Positions 27,041 to 36,444 are shown, counted from the first letter of the stretch. The stretch is 64,000 bases of DNA from DATMER01 sp963844885 (GCA_963844885.1 CAWJQA010000018.1:372001-436000); one strand, 5' to 3'. Numbers and translations are program-made. The notes: generated by a model from the letters alone, not told the origin.

Positions 27041-27227
27041 CGAACGGGATATCCTCCTTGCGCTGCCGGGCCTCCAAGAGGCGCCGCTTCATGGCTTCAC
27101 TCTGGAGCAGGTAGGCGGTCTCCTTCTCCGAGGAGATCTCCCGCCACAACTCGATCGGCACGATGACTCCGGTCGGCTGCCCGCTGTCGTCCGAGATGTA
27201 TTGGATTCCTGTTAAAGGCATCGTCAT
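27012..27227 (-). CDS. Antitoxin partner of YoeB
   Basis: 71 aa, starting MTMPLTGIQYISDDSGQPTG. The PTGVIVPIELWREI segment resembles short antitoxins that pair with RelE/YoeB toxins, though it lacks the full Phd/YefM DNA-binding domain. The ATG at 27227 fits the toxin-first overlap arrangement; an upstream open frame to 27308 has no supporting ribosome site. Confidence 0.78.
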   Translation of the reverse strand: MTMPLTGIQYISDDSGQPTGVIVPIELWREISSEKETAYLLQSEAMKRRLLEARQRKEDIPFDEVREKLGL

Positions 27228-27324
27228 GGTTCGGTATCCTGTGGCGAAGACCTGCCGCGTCTTCAGTATAGCGGAGAGCCGCCCCCTGGCGCTGAACCCC
27301 CGGCGCACCTAGAATGCCGGGGCC

Positions 27325-29139
27325 ATGCCACCCGCCGTCCTCCTGAGCTGCGAGTCCATCACCAAGGCCTTCGGGGCCCGTCCTTTGTTCGAGGGGCTCT
27401 CCCTCGGGCTTTCCGAAGGGGACCGGGTTGGTCTCATCGGGCCGAACGGGTCGGGGAAGTCGACCTTCCTGCGCATTCTGGCCGGGATGGAGGAGCCGGA
27501 TGGCGGCATCCGCGCTCTCCGCCGCGGGACCCGGCTCGGCTATGTGCCCCAGGATCCTACCTTCCCGCCGGGCCGGACGGTCGAGGAGGTTCTCACCGAC
27601 GCCCTGGCGGACGACCATGCCGAGGAGTACGAGAAGGCCTTGCGCGTCGCCGTCGCTCTCGACAGGGCGGGCTTCAACGATCCGTCCCAGAGCGCGGACG
27701 TCCTCTCCGGCGGCTGGAAGAAGCGGCTCGCCATCGTCGGCGAGCTGGTCAAGAAACCGGACGTCCTCCTCCTGGACGAGCCCACGAACCACCTGGACGT
27801 CGAGGGCATCCTCTGGCTGGAAGAGCTGCTGCGCAGCGACGCCCGCGCCTACGTCGTGGTCAGCCACGACCGGTGGTTTCTGGAGCACGTGGCCACCCGC
27901 ATGCTGGAGATCGACCTGCGCTACCCGGACGGGCTCTTCCAGGCTCCCGGGAGCTACAGCGATTTCCTGGAGAAGCGCGACGAGGTGCTGCGCAACCAGG
28001 CCGAGTATCAGGCCTCCCTCGCCAACCGCGTGCGGCGCGAGGTGGAATGGCTCAAGCGCGGCGCCAAGGCGCGCACCACCAAGGCCAAGGGGCGCATCCA
28101 GGAGGCCGAGCGGCTCATCGGCGAGCTGCAGGAGGTCAAGGAGCGCACCGGGATCTCCGCCAACGCCCGCGTCGCGCTCGACTTCAACGCCTCCGAGCGC
28201 AAGACGAAGAAGCTCCTCGTCGCCCATGGCCTCTCCAAGTCGTTCGACGGCAGGAAGATCCTCTCCGGGCTCGACATCAAGCTCACTCCGGGCATGCGGC
28301 TCGGACTGCTCGGCCCGAACGGCAGCGGCAAGACCACGCTGCTCTCCCTGCTCGACGGCACCCTGGAGCCCGACGCCGGCACGATCGAGCGCGCCGAGTG
28401 GCTGAAGACGGTGCGCTTCGAGCAGAGCCGCGAGTCGCTGGACCGCTCCGTGTCCCTGCGCCGCGCCCTGGCGCCCGACGGCGACTCGGTGCTCTACCAG
28501 GACCGGCCGGTGCATGTGGCGGCCTGGGCGAAGCGGTTTCTCTTTCGGGCGGAACAGCTCGACACGCCGGTGTCGCGGCTGTCCGGCGGCGAGCAGGCCC
28601 GCATCCTCATCGCCCGGCTGATGCTGCGACCGGCCGATCTTCTCATCCTCGACGAGCCGACCAACGATCTGGACATCCCCACGCTGGAGGTGCTGGAGGA
28701 GAGCCTGCTCGAATTCCCCGGCGCTCTGGTCCTGGTGACGCACGACCGGTATCTCCTGGAGGCGGTCTCGACGCTGGTCCTGGCTTTGGACGGCCGTGGC
28801 GGCGCGCAGTATTTCGCCGACTACGCCCAGTGGGAGGCGCACCGCGGCGAGGCCCAGGTCTCCGGGAAACCCGCGGCGCCCAAGGCGGCGCCGGTGCCGG
28901 CCAAGGAGGAGAAGCCGAAGCGGCTCTCCTACAAGGACAAGCTGGAGTGGGAGCAGATGGAGGGGAAGATCCTGGAGGCCGAGGAGGCGCTCGCCGCCGC
29001 TCAACGGGCGGTGGACGACCCCGCCGTGGCCACCGACTCCGCCAGGCTCCAGGCCCGCTGCGCGGACCTGGAGGCGGCCAGGCGGGAGGTCGAGCGGCTT
29101 TATGCCCGCTGGGCGGAGCTGGAGGAGAAGCGGGGATAG
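27325..29139 (+). CDS. uup: ABC-F family ATPase (Uup type)
   Basis: 604 aa, two fused ATPase domains and no membrane segments. Walker A motifs are GPNGSGKST (residues ~34-42) and GPNGSGKTT (~330-338); signatures are LSGGWKKR and LSGGEQAR; Walker B ends LLDEPTNHLD and ILDEPTNDLD. A basic linker joins the domains (VEWLKRGAKARTTKAKGRIQ), and the C-terminus is a coiled coil (~520-604), the hallmark of Uup. ABC-F proteins act on ribosomes or, for Uup, in genome stability. The first domain has LSGGW rather than LSGGQ. Confidence 0.92.
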   Translation: MPPAVLLSCESITKAFGARPLFEGLSLGLSEGDRVGLIGPNGSGKSTFLRILAGMEEPDGGIRALRRGTRLGYVPQDPTFPPGRTVEEVLTDALADDHAEEYEKALRVAVALDRAGFNDPSQSADVLSGGWKKRLAIVGELVKKPDVLLLDEPTNHLDVEGILWLEELLRSDARAYVVVSHDRWFLEHVATRMLEIDLRYPDGLFQAPGSYSDFLEKRDEVLRNQAEYQASLANRVRREVEWLKRGAKARTTKAKGRIQEAERLIGELQEVKERTGISANARVALDFNASERKTKKLLVAHGLSKSFDGRKILSGLDIKLTPGMRLGLLGPNGSGKTTLLSLLDGTLEPDAGTIERAEWLKTVRFEQSRESLDRSVSLRRALAPDGDSVLYQDRPVHVAAWAKRFLFRAEQLDTPVSRLSGGEQARILIARLMLRPADLLILDEPTNDLDIPTLEVLEESLLEFPGALVLVTHDRYLLEAVSTLVLALDGRGGAQYFADYAQWEAHRGEAQVSGKPAAPKAAPVPAKEEKPKRLSYKDKLEWEQMEGKILEAEEALAAAQRAVDDPAVATDSARLQARCADLEAARREVERLYARWAELEEKRG

Positions 29140-29143
29140 ACCG

Positions 29144-29935
29144 TCAGGGGCCGGGCCAGGGGCGCTGCACCGGCCGCCGGTTTCCCTCGGGGAAGAGCGG
29201 TCCGGAGAAGGCTTCCTCCATCTCCTCGATCTGCTCCTGGGTCAGGTAGAGGGGGCTCATGAGCACGAACCAGCTCACGTTCTGGTCGCAGGCGGGTGTG
29301 GTGAGCGAGCCGGCGTAGCGATAGGCGGAGTGGTCGGCGGGCACCAGCTTCCCGAGGTCGAAGTTGGTGACGGTGATCCTCTGGCCCCGCTCGACCGGCA
29401 GGTGTTCCCAGATCTTGCTCAGCTCCGGGTTGGGCTGCTCTCCCGGCCTGACCGGCACGATGAAGGCGGCGAGCACTACCCGCCGGTCGCCGTATTGATT
29501 GACGATGTGCATCTCGATCGGGAAATCCGTGATCCCGTTCGGAGTCTCGAACCGGTGCTCGCTTCGGGCATGGAAGTGGAACTCCTGGATCGGGTATTGC
29601 GTGCTGTCCAAGGTGAGCGAACCGAGGCCCGTGGGGTTGGCCCTGATGTCGTGACCGCTGTTGAACACCGCGAGGGTGCGGGCAACGCCGTACGCCACGG
29701 TGAAAGCGGGGGGCCGTGGCGTGGCGCCCTCGAGGTTGACCGGCGACTGCCGGTCGCCGCTGCCACAGGTTCTCCATTCCTCTCGCAGGCCGGCCCAGTA
29801 GCGGGGTCCGGTGTTGCCGTGGTAGCTCCAATCCTCCGAGGACGGAGGCGTGGAGCGGCAAGCGGTCAGCGCGAGGACCGAGAGGACTGCGGCGGAGGCG
29901 AAGAAACGGACACGCATCGTGGAGCGGTTCATCAT
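29144..29935 (-). CDS. Alpha-type carbonic anhydrase, predicted lipoprotein
   Basis: 263 aa. The signal sequence has a lipobox ending LTAC (C26), so it is probably anchored in a periplasmic membrane. Zinc ligands H120 and H122 are in EFHFHARSEH and H143 in EMHIVNQYG; the N-terminal WSYHGNTGPRYW and QSPVNLEGA are alpha-CA signatures, as is SLTTPACDQNVSWFVL. It hydrates CO2 outside the cytoplasm. A start at M7 is also possible. Convergent with uup, 4 nt apart. Confidence 0.93.
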   Translation of the reverse strand: MMNRSTMRVRFFASAAVLSVLALTACRSTPPSSEDWSYHGNTGPRYWAGLREEWRTCGSGDRQSPVNLEGATPRPPAFTVAYGVARTLAVFNSGHDIRANPTGLGSLTLDSTQYPIQEFHFHARSEHRFETPNGITDFPIEMHIVNQYGDRRVVLAAFIVPVRPGEQPNPELSKIWEHLPVERGQRITVTNFDLGKLVPADHSAYRYAGSLTTPACDQNVSWFVLMSPLYLTQEQIEEMEEAFSGPLFPEGNRRPVQRPWPGP

Positions 29936-29993
29936 TCCTCCTGTCTGTGCTGTCTGTGGGCTGCGAGGAGGAGCTTACAAGAAAAACCGGAGC

Positions 29994-30467
29994 TCAGGGG
30001 ATGTGCTCCAGGATCACGATCTTGTCCGCCGTGGCTTTGACAGGATCGGACTCCTCCACAGGCCCCGCGAAGGTCACCTCGACGAGGTCGCCTTCATGCA
30101 GAAAGGAGAAGCTGGCCCGCTTCCCGTTGCGGCCGAGGAAGAGCTTCGTCTTGTGGCCGACGTGGATGGTGGCCTTGTCATAGCGCGTTCCCGGCTCCAG
30201 CTTCCCCTCGACCTGGACGGTCCCCACGGGCGGCTCGCTCATGCTGTTGCGCCGGGTCTGGGTGACCCGGCCGCGGATATCGACCGGCTCCGTCGGCGTG
30301 GCAGATGGCGGCGGCTCCTCCGCGGGCTTGGCGTGGGAACCGAGCGCGGGCGTCGCGCCGGCCGGCTGGGACGGCCCCGGCTGCGGCTGCGCCGTGGCCG
30401 AAGCCGAGCAGCCGGGAAGGAGGCAGGCGATCAGGATGGACAGGGCGAGGGGCCGGAAGGTGCTCAT
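29994..30467 (-). CDS. Predicted lipoprotein with small beta-barrel domain
   Basis: 157 aa. A signal peptide with lipobox LLPGC is followed by an A/P/S-rich linker to about residue 65 and a C-terminal ~90-residue strand-rich domain (IRGRVTQ, GTVQVEGKLEPG, ATIHVGHKTKLFLG, LVEVTFAGPV). This suggests a small OB-like or DUF-type barrel that may bind a ligand. No family recognised. The ATG at 30467 starts the signal peptide. Divergent from fabI. Confidence 0.72.
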   Translation of the reverse strand: MSTFRPLALSILIACLLPGCSASATAQPQPGPSQPAGATPALGSHAKPAEEPPPSATPTEPVDIRGRVTQTRRNSMSEPPVGTVQVEGKLEPGTRYDKATIHVGHKTKLFLGRNGKRASFSFLHEGDLVEVTFAGPVEESDPVKATADKIVILEHIP

Positions 30468-30527
30468 GCGGGCAATATAGCGTATGGGAGGCTGTCCGGC
30501 CGGCGGCTTCGGATAAGATACGCGGCC

Positions 30528-31322
30528 ATGATCGAAATCGACCTGAAGGGTAAGCGTGGGCTCGTGATGGGTGTGGCCAACGGGCGCAGCCTCGGCTGGG
30601 CCATCGCCGAGCGGCTGACCGCCGCGGGCGCCGAGCTGGCGTTCAGCTACCAGGGTGAGCGCCTCAAGGAGGAGCTGGAGAAGCTCACCCGCGATTTGCC
30701 GGGCACCCGGCTCTCGCAGTGCGACGTCACCCGCGAGGAGGAGCTGGAAGCCACCTTCGGCGACTTGAAGGCGGCCTGGGGCAGCCTCGACTTCGTCGTC
30801 CACTCCATCGGCTTCGCCCCCCGGGCGGCCATGGATGGGCGCTACATCGACACCACGCGCCAGGACTGGATCACCGCCCTGGACATCTCGGCCTACTCGC
30901 TCGTGGCCGTCGCCCGCCACGCCGAGCCCCTGCTCAACGAGGGCGGCTCGATGGTGACGCTCACCTACTACGCGTCCGAGAAGGTCGTGCCGAAGTACAA
31001 CGTCATGGGCATCGCCAAGAGCGCGCTGGAGGCGAGCGTCCGCTACCTGGCCTATGAGCTGGGCAAGAAGCAGGTGCGGGTCAACGCCGTCTCCGCCGGT
31101 CCGGTGCGCACGGTGGCGGCGCGCAGCATCCCGGGGTTCATGAAGATGTACAACAAGGTCTCGGGTATCGCTCCTCTCGGCCGCAACGTCACCCATGAAG
31201 AGGTCGGCAACCTCGGCCTCTTCCTCCTCTCACCCATGGCCAGCGGCATCACCGGCGAGACCGTCTACGTCGACGCCGGGTACCACGTCATGGGCATGGA
31301 GCTCGGGGAGGAGTCCAGCTAG
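30528..31322 (+). CDS. fabI: Enoyl-[acyl-carrier-protein] reductase
   Basis: 264-aa SDR enzyme, NADH-dependent last step of fatty-acid elongation. The cofactor motif is GVANGRSLGWAIA (FabI form). The catalytic pair Y157 and K164 is in KYNVMGIAKSALEA, and SAGPVRTVAARSIPGF forms the substrate loop. The ATG at 30528 begins the standard MIEIDLKGKRGLVMG N-terminus; the frame is open upstream to 29850 but only as antisense noise. Predicted triclosan target. Confidence 0.95.
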   Translation: MIEIDLKGKRGLVMGVANGRSLGWAIAERLTAAGAELAFSYQGERLKEELEKLTRDLPGTRLSQCDVTREEELEATFGDLKAAWGSLDFVVHSIGFAPRAAMDGRYIDTTRQDWITALDISAYSLVAVARHAEPLLNEGGSMVTLTYYASEKVVPKYNVMGIAKSALEASVRYLAYELGKKQVRVNAVSAGPVRTVAARSIPGFMKMYNKVSGIAPLGRNVTHEEVGNLGLFLLSPMASGITGETVYVDAGYHVMGMELGEESS

Positions 31323-31352
31323 TCCGATGCAGGTTCTCCCATACAGGCGCCC

Positions 31353-32396
31353 ATGCAGGCGATAATTCTGGCGGGCGGCAGCGGCACGCGGTTCTGGCCG
31401 CTGTCGCGCAAGCGCCGCCCCAAGCAGCTTCTCGCCCTGGAAGGCGAGCGCTCCCTCCTGCGCGAGACCGTGGACCGCCTGCGGCCTCTCGTGGAGTCCG
31501 CGAGCGTCTGGGTCTGCACCACCCGCGGCCTCGCCGAGGACGTGCGCCGCGAGCTGCCCGACGTGCCGGACGGCCAGATCCTCCTGGAGCCGGAGGGCCG
31601 CAACACGGCTCCGGCCATCGGCTGGTCCGTCCGCTCGATGCCCGAGGAGGCCCGCCGCGGCGTCGTGGTCGTCCTCCCTTCGGATCACCGGGTGGGCGAT
31701 CCGGTGGCGTTCCGCGACACGCTCGCCCGCGCCGCCCGGGCCGTGAAGCGCGACGACCGGATCATGACCCTCGGCGTGACCCCGCGCTGGCCCGAGACCG
31801 GCTACGGCTACCTGGAGCTGGAGGAGGGGAGCGACGACGACGGCGTCCGCCGCGTCCGGCGTTTCGTGGAGAAGCCCGATCTTCAGGCCGCCGAGCGCTA
31901 CGTGGCTTCGGGGAGCCATCTCTGGAACGCCGGCATCTTCCTCTTCCGGGGCACCACCTTCCTGGACGTCCTGGGCCGTCTCCAGCCCGAGCTGGCCCGC
32001 GGCCTGGAAGAGATCGCCGCGGCTCCAACTCGCGTCGCCGAGCTCTATCCCCGGCTGCCCGCCGACTCGATCGACTACGCGGTGATGGAGAAGCTCGATT
32101 CGATCGCCACCCTGCCGCTCGACTGCGGCTGGAGCGACCTCGGGTCGTGGGCGGCGCTCGACGAGGTTCTGGAGCCTGACGAGCGGGGTAACTGCGAACG
32201 CGGCGACGTGCTGGCAGTCGATGCGGACGGCAACCTCCTGTTCGCGGACCAGGGGACCATCGCCGTGCTCGGGGTCCGCGATCTGGTGGTGGTGCGCACG
32301 GGCGACAGCGTGCTGGTGATGCCCAAGGAACGGTCGCAGGAGGTCAAGCGGATCGTGCAGGAGCTGGCGTCCCGGGGTCGAGAGGATCTGCTTTGA
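31353..32396 (+). CDS. manC: Mannose-1-phosphate guanylyltransferase
   Basis: 347 aa. It makes GDP-mannose from mannose-1-phosphate and GTP for glycan synthesis. The signature nucleotide-binding motif is LAGGSGTRFWPLSRKRRPKQ (residues 6-25), followed by VVLPSDHRVGD and the FVEKPD motif. It is the short, monofunctional form, lacking the C-terminal isomerase of the ~480-aa bifunctional enzymes. The stop overlaps the trmB start (TTGA). Confidence 0.92.
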   Translation: MQAIILAGGSGTRFWPLSRKRRPKQLLALEGERSLLRETVDRLRPLVESASVWVCTTRGLAEDVRRELPDVPDGQILLEPEGRNTAPAIGWSVRSMPEEARRGVVVVLPSDHRVGDPVAFRDTLARAARAVKRDDRIMTLGVTPRWPETGYGYLELEEGSDDDGVRRVRRFVEKPDLQAAERYVASGSHLWNAGIFLFRGTTFLDVLGRLQPELARGLEEIAAAPTRVAELYPRLPADSIDYAVMEKLDSIATLPLDCGWSDLGSWAALDEVLEPDERGNCERGDVLAVDADGNLLFADQGTIAVLGVRDLVVVRTGDSVLVMPKERSQEVKRIVQELASRGREDLL

Positions 32397-33073
32397 TCCA
32401 GCCTCTCCAGGTCGCCACGGCGGCCGGCGAACAGGGCCTGGCCGAGCTCGGCGTCCCGCTCCCTTTGGACCGTCTCGTCCCAGGTGAGGGTGACTGGGAG
32501 GTCGAGATCGGTTTCGGCAAGGGGCGCTATCTCGCGCGGCGCTGCGAAGAGGATCCGGACCGCCGTTTCCTCGGCATCGAGCTGGCCGCGGAATACTGCC
32601 GCCATTTCGTGGACAAGGCCCGCCGCCGGGGGCTGCGCAACTGGGTGGCGCTGCGCGGCGAGGCGCTCTACATCCTCTCCTCGGTGCTCCCGAAAGGCTT
32701 TGCCGCGGCGGTCCACGTCTACTTCCCCGACCCCTGGCCCAAGAGCCGCCACCACAAGCGCCGGCTCTTCGATCCCCAGACGGTCGATCTCGTAATCGGC
32801 CTCGTGCGGCCGGGCGGGCATCTCTATTTCGCCACCGACTTCCTGGAGTATGGCGAGATCGTGCGCGGAATCCTGGAAGGCTATCCGGGCATCCGGGTCG
32901 AGCGCCGCGACCGCGTCTGGGACGAGGGGCCGCGCACGAACTACGAAGCGAAGTACATCGCCGAAGGCCGGCCGATCCTGCGCCTGGAGGTGACCCGGGA
33001 GGACGCGTCAGCCCCTCTCCACCCTGCGGGCGCCGCGGGTGTCCTCGCCGCGACGTTCCAGGAGGAGGACTAG
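32393..33073 (+). CDS. trmB: tRNA (guanine-N7-)-methyltransferase
   Basis: 226 aa. It methylates G46 in the variable loop of tRNA. The SAM motif is EIGFGKGRYLARR, with the LGIELA acidic loop, the catalytic-region VYFPDPWPKSRHHKRRL and the C-terminal TNYEAKYIAEGRPILRL. The start is TTG at 32393, overlapping the manC stop; no better ATG exists before the SAM motif. Confidence 0.94.
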   Translation: MIQPLQVATAAGEQGLAELGVPLPLDRLVPGEGDWEVEIGFGKGRYLARRCEEDPDRRFLGIELAAEYCRHFVDKARRRGLRNWVALRGEALYILSSVLPKGFAAAVHVYFPDPWPKSRHHKRRLFDPQTVDLVIGLVRPGGHLYFATDFLEYGEIVRGILEGYPGIRVERRDRVWDEGPRTNYEAKYIAEGRPILRLEVTREDASAPLHPAGAAGVLAATFQEED

Positions 33074-33271
33074 ATGTCTGAGCCGGAAAAGCCACGCCTG
33101 AGCTGGGGCTCGCGCCTCTCCCTGATTCTCGGCCTTCTCGCCGGACCGGCCTACGTGGCCTGGATCGCGGGCGTGGAGGGGAACCGGATCTTTGTGGTGC
33201 TCGGGCTCATCCTCCTGGTCGCCGGCTGCGCCGGGCTGGCGCACTGGCTTATGGGAATGACGCGGCGCTGA
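33074..33271 (+). CDS. Small two-helix membrane protein
   Basis: 65 aa beginning MSEPEKPRLSWGSRLSLILG, with two predicted helices (about 14-32 and 40-58). It starts immediately after the trmB stop and ends 13 nt before the ABC exporter gene, so it probably shares their transcript. Unrecognised. Confidence 0.6.
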   Translation: MSEPEKPRLSWGSRLSLILGLLAGPAYVAWIAGVEGNRIFVVLGLILLVAGCAGLAHWLMGMTRR

Positions 33272-33284
33272 TATCCTACCTCCC

Positions 33285-35030
33285 GTGTTCAAGCGCCTCG
33301 CCTATCTCTGGCCCTATCTCCGCAACCACCGCCGCAAGCTCATCCTCGGGCTGCTCTCGATCCTGGTGTCGGTGGTGGTGGGCATGGCGAACCCGCTGCT
33401 CGTCGGCCGGACGATCGATTCGCTGCGCGAGTCGGTGAGCCGGACGACGCTGCTCAAGTACGGTCTCCTCATCGTCGGCGTCTCCCTGGTCCAGGGGATC
33501 TTCAGCTATCTGCAGCGGATGATCCTGGTCGGTATGAGCCGGGACATCGAGCTGGAGATCCGCAACCAGTACTTCTCGAACCTGGAGGCGCAGCCGGCCG
33601 GGTTCTTCCACGACCATCCGACGGGCGATCTGATGGCGCGGGCGACGAACGATCTCCAGGCCGTGCGCATGCTGTGCGGGCCGGCGATCATGTACAGCTT
33701 CAACACGGTGTTCGTCGGCACCGCCTCCATCTTCTTCATGGCCCGCATCAACGTCCGGCTGACGCTGCTCGTCCTCTGCACGATGCCGGTCGTGGCCGCG
33801 GTGACGCAGCTCTTCGGCTCGCGCATCCACCACCTCTTCACCGGCGTCCAGGAGAAATTCTCGGACATCTCGGCGCGGGTCCAGGAAAACCTGGCCGGTG
33901 TGCGCGTGGTGAGAGCCTATGCGCAGGAAGAGCGCGAGATGTCCGATTTCGAGCGCACCAACGAGGCCTACCTGGCGGGCAACCGCCGCCTGATCGGCTG
34001 GACCGTGGCCTTTTTTCCCCTCCTTCAGGGGCTGATCGGCCTCGGTTTCGTGGCCGTCCTCTGGTACGGCGGCGGCCTGGTCCTGCGCCGCACCATCACG
34101 GTGGGCGAGTTCGTGACGTTCAACTTCTTCCTGGGCAAGCTGGTCTGGCCGATGATCGCCATCGGTTGGGTGATCAACCTGATCCAGCGCGGCACGGCGT
34201 CGCTCGTCCGCATCCGCTCGGTGCTGGACACGCCGCCGGCCATCCGCGACGTGGAGCCGCTGGCCGACCCCGGGGAGATCCACGGCGCGGTGCGCTTCGG
34301 CCACCTCACGTTCTCCTACCGCGAGGGGCTGCCGCCGACGCTCCACGGCGTCGACGTCCAGGTGCCGGCCGGGCAGACGGTCGCCCTGGTCGGCCGCACC
34401 GGCTCGGGCAAGAGCACGATCCTCTCGCTGATCCCGCGGCTGTTCGATCCGCCCGAGGGGACCCTTTTCGTGGACGGGATCGACGTCCGCCGCGTCCCGC
34501 TGGCCCGGCTGCGCTCGGCCATCGGCATGGTGCCGCAGGAGACGTTCCTGTTCTCCTCCACGATCCGCGAGAACATCTCTCTCGGCCGGCCCGGCGCTCC
34601 CTTGGAAGAGGTGCTGGAGGCGGCGCGGATCGCCGGCCTGGAATCCGACCTCGTCCAGTTCCCGAACGGGCTCGACACCATCGTGGGCGAGCGGGGGATC
34701 ACCCTGTCCGGCGGCCAGAAGCAGCGCGTGGCCCTGGCGCGCGCCGTGCTCCGCGACCCCCGCATCCTGCTCCTCGACGACTGCCTGTCCGCGGTCGACA
34801 CCCATACGGAGGAGCAGATCCTCCGCAACCTGCGCGAGGTCTTCAAGGGCCGCACCGTGTTCCTGGTGTCGCACCGGATCTCGACGGTCAAGGACGCCGA
34901 CCAGATCCTCGTCGTCGAGGAAGGGCGGATCGTCGAGCGGGGCACCCACGAGCAGCTCACGGCGGCCGGCGGCCTGTACGCCGACCTCCACCAGCGCCAG
35001 CTTCTCGAAGAAGAGCTGGCGAGCGTATAG
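33285..35030 (+). CDS. ABC exporter (fused membrane and ATPase domains)
   Basis: 581 aa with a GTG start. Six transmembrane helices span residues ~20-300; the ATPase domain carries Walker A GRTGSGKST (~374-382), signature LSGGQKQR, Walker B ILLLDDCLSAVD and the H-loop VSHRIS. The layout is that of MsbA/MdlB-type half-transporters that dimerise to export lipids, peptides or drugs. Walker B has DDC in place of the common DEA/DEP, so the residue after the aspartate is D where E is usual in many exporters; it is also seen in the MdlB/YheI branch. Substrate unknown. Confidence 0.9.
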   Translation: MFKRLAYLWPYLRNHRRKLILGLLSILVSVVVGMANPLLVGRTIDSLRESVSRTTLLKYGLLIVGVSLVQGIFSYLQRMILVGMSRDIELEIRNQYFSNLEAQPAGFFHDHPTGDLMARATNDLQAVRMLCGPAIMYSFNTVFVGTASIFFMARINVRLTLLVLCTMPVVAAVTQLFGSRIHHLFTGVQEKFSDISARVQENLAGVRVVRAYAQEEREMSDFERTNEAYLAGNRRLIGWTVAFFPLLQGLIGLGFVAVLWYGGGLVLRRTITVGEFVTFNFFLGKLVWPMIAIGWVINLIQRGTASLVRIRSVLDTPPAIRDVEPLADPGEIHGAVRFGHLTFSYREGLPPTLHGVDVQVPAGQTVALVGRTGSGKSTILSLIPRLFDPPEGTLFVDGIDVRRVPLARLRSAIGMVPQETFLFSSTIRENISLGRPGAPLEEVLEAARIAGLESDLVQFPNGLDTIVGERGITLSGGQKQRVALARAVLRDPRILLLDDCLSAVDTHTEEQILRNLREVFKGRTVFLVSHRISTVKDADQILVVEEGRIVERGTHEQLTAAGGLYADLHQRQLLEEELASV

Positions 35031-35039
35031 GGAGGACCG

Positions 35040-35975
35040 ATGCGAGTTGTCATCACGGGCGGAACGGGTCTCATCGGGAGCGCGCTGGCCCGGAATCTCG
35101 GAGCGGCGGGGTATGACGCGGTCGTCCTGACGCGGAACGTCGGGAAGGCCGGCGCGCTGCCGCCCGGCGTGCGGGCGGAGGCTTGGGACGGCCTGACCGG
35201 AAAGAGCTGGAGCCACCTGCTCGACGGCCCCGACGGCGATACCGGCATCGTCCACCTGGCGGGCGAGGGGATCGCCGACGGCCGCTGGACGGAAGACCGG
35301 AAGCGCCGCATCCGGGAGAGCCGGGTGCGTTCCGGCAAGGCGGTGCTGGAAGCCATCCGGAACGCGCCCGGCAGGCCGAAGGTGCTGCTCCAGGCGTCGG
35401 CCGTGGGCTACTACGGTTCGCGCGGTGACGACGAGATCGTGGAAGGCCAGCCTCCGGGCCGGGGTTTCCTGACGGACGTCTCGGTCGAGTGGGAGGCGTC
35501 CACGGCCGAAGCCGAGTCGCTGGGGGTGCGGCGGGTCCTGCTGCGCACCGGCGTGGTGCTGGCGCGGGAGGGAGGAGCGCTGCCGAAGATGGCCATGCCG
35601 TTCAAGCTGATGGCGGGCGCTCCGCTCGGCGGCGGCCGGCAGTGGCTGCCGTGGATCCACATGGCCGACGAGATCGGTGCCATCCGTTTTTTGCTGGAGC
35701 GCGAAGACGCGCACGGTGCCTTCAACCTGACCGCTCCGAAACCGGTCACGAACCGGGAGCTCGGAGACGTGCTCGCGCGGGTGCTGCGCCGGCCGAACCC
35801 GCTGCAGGCGCTCGGCCTGGGCGTGCCCGAGCCGGTGCTGCGGGTGATGCTCGGCGAGATGGCCGACGCGGTGCTCGACAGCCAGCGGGTGCTCCCGTCG
35901 CGGCTGCTCCAACTCGGGTATGCCTTCCGCTATCCGGACGTCGAGTCCGCGCTGCGCGATCTGTATCACGATTGA
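35040..35975 (+). CDS. TIGR01777-family NAD(P)-dependent epimerase/reductase
   Basis: 311 aa, SDR fold of the YfcH/SDR39U1 type. Motifs: VVITGGTGLIGSALARNL (cofactor), VHLAGEGIADGRWTEDRKRR and QASAVGYYGSRGDD, plus the C-terminal DUF1731-like region RVMLGEMADAVLDSQRV. Activity of the family is unknown. It lies 9 nt after the ABC exporter gene and precedes an SRPBCC gene, a common YfcH pairing. Confidence 0.9.
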   Translation: MRVVITGGTGLIGSALARNLGAAGYDAVVLTRNVGKAGALPPGVRAEAWDGLTGKSWSHLLDGPDGDTGIVHLAGEGIADGRWTEDRKRRIRESRVRSGKAVLEAIRNAPGRPKVLLQASAVGYYGSRGDDEIVEGQPPGRGFLTDVSVEWEASTAEAESLGVRRVLLRTGVVLAREGGALPKMAMPFKLMAGAPLGGGRQWLPWIHMADEIGAIRFLLEREDAHGAFNLTAPKPVTNRELGDVLARVLRRPNPLQALGLGVPEPVLRVMLGEMADAVLDSQRVLPSRLLQLGYAFRYPDVESALRDLYHD

Positions 35976-35990
35976 AGCGAGGGCTGAGCC

Positions 35991-36434
35991 GTGACCGAGG
36001 CGATCCGTCAGGGGGATATCCCCGGAGTGCAGTTGCGGCGGCGGCAGGCGCTGGCCGTCCCGCCGGACGAAGCCTGGCGCTGGCTGACGGAGCCGGACCG
36101 GCTGTCCCTCTGGCTGGCGGAGCGGGCGGAGGTGGTGGGAAAGGAGGTCCGGCTCAGCGGGCCGGACGGCGAAGAGCGGGCGAGGGTGCTGGAATCGGTC
36201 CCGCCGTGGCTCCGCATCCTGGCCTTCGAAAAACCGGGCGCCGGCTGGATGGCGGCCACGCGGCTGACCGTGCGCATGCATCCGGCGGGTCCAGCCGGCT
36301 GCGAGGTCGACGTCCTCCAGGACGGTTTCCAGCGCCTGCCGCTCTCCATCTGCCTCACCGTCTGGGAAGCCTACCGCCGCCGCTGGCGGGAGGCGCTGGA
36401 ACGCCTGGCGCAGGTGGCCGTTCCGATCGTGTGA
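35991..36434 (+). CDS. SRPBCC (START/Bet v1-like) domain protein
   Basis: 147 aa, GTG start. LRRRQALAVPPDEAWRWLTE, then LSLWLAERAEVVGKEV, fits the AHSA1/SRPBCC helix-grip fold with a hydrophobic ligand pocket. It ends the operon begun at manC or the ABC exporter and is followed by a strong hairpin. Confidence 0.78.
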   Translation: MTEAIRQGDIPGVQLRRRQALAVPPDEAWRWLTEPDRLSLWLAERAEVVGKEVRLSGPDGEERARVLESVPPWLRILAFEKPGAGWMAATRLTVRMHPAGPAGCEVDVLQDGFQRLPLSICLTVWEAYRRRWREALERLAQVAVPIV

Positions 36435-36444
36435 GACCCAAACG

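Noticed and set aside
33276..36281. Very long minus-strand ORF (1001 codons) opposite the ABC exporter and epimerase
   Set aside because: Antisense artefact of high GC; the plus-strand genes have clear domains and the minus frame reads as low-complexity R/A/H/P-rich sequence.
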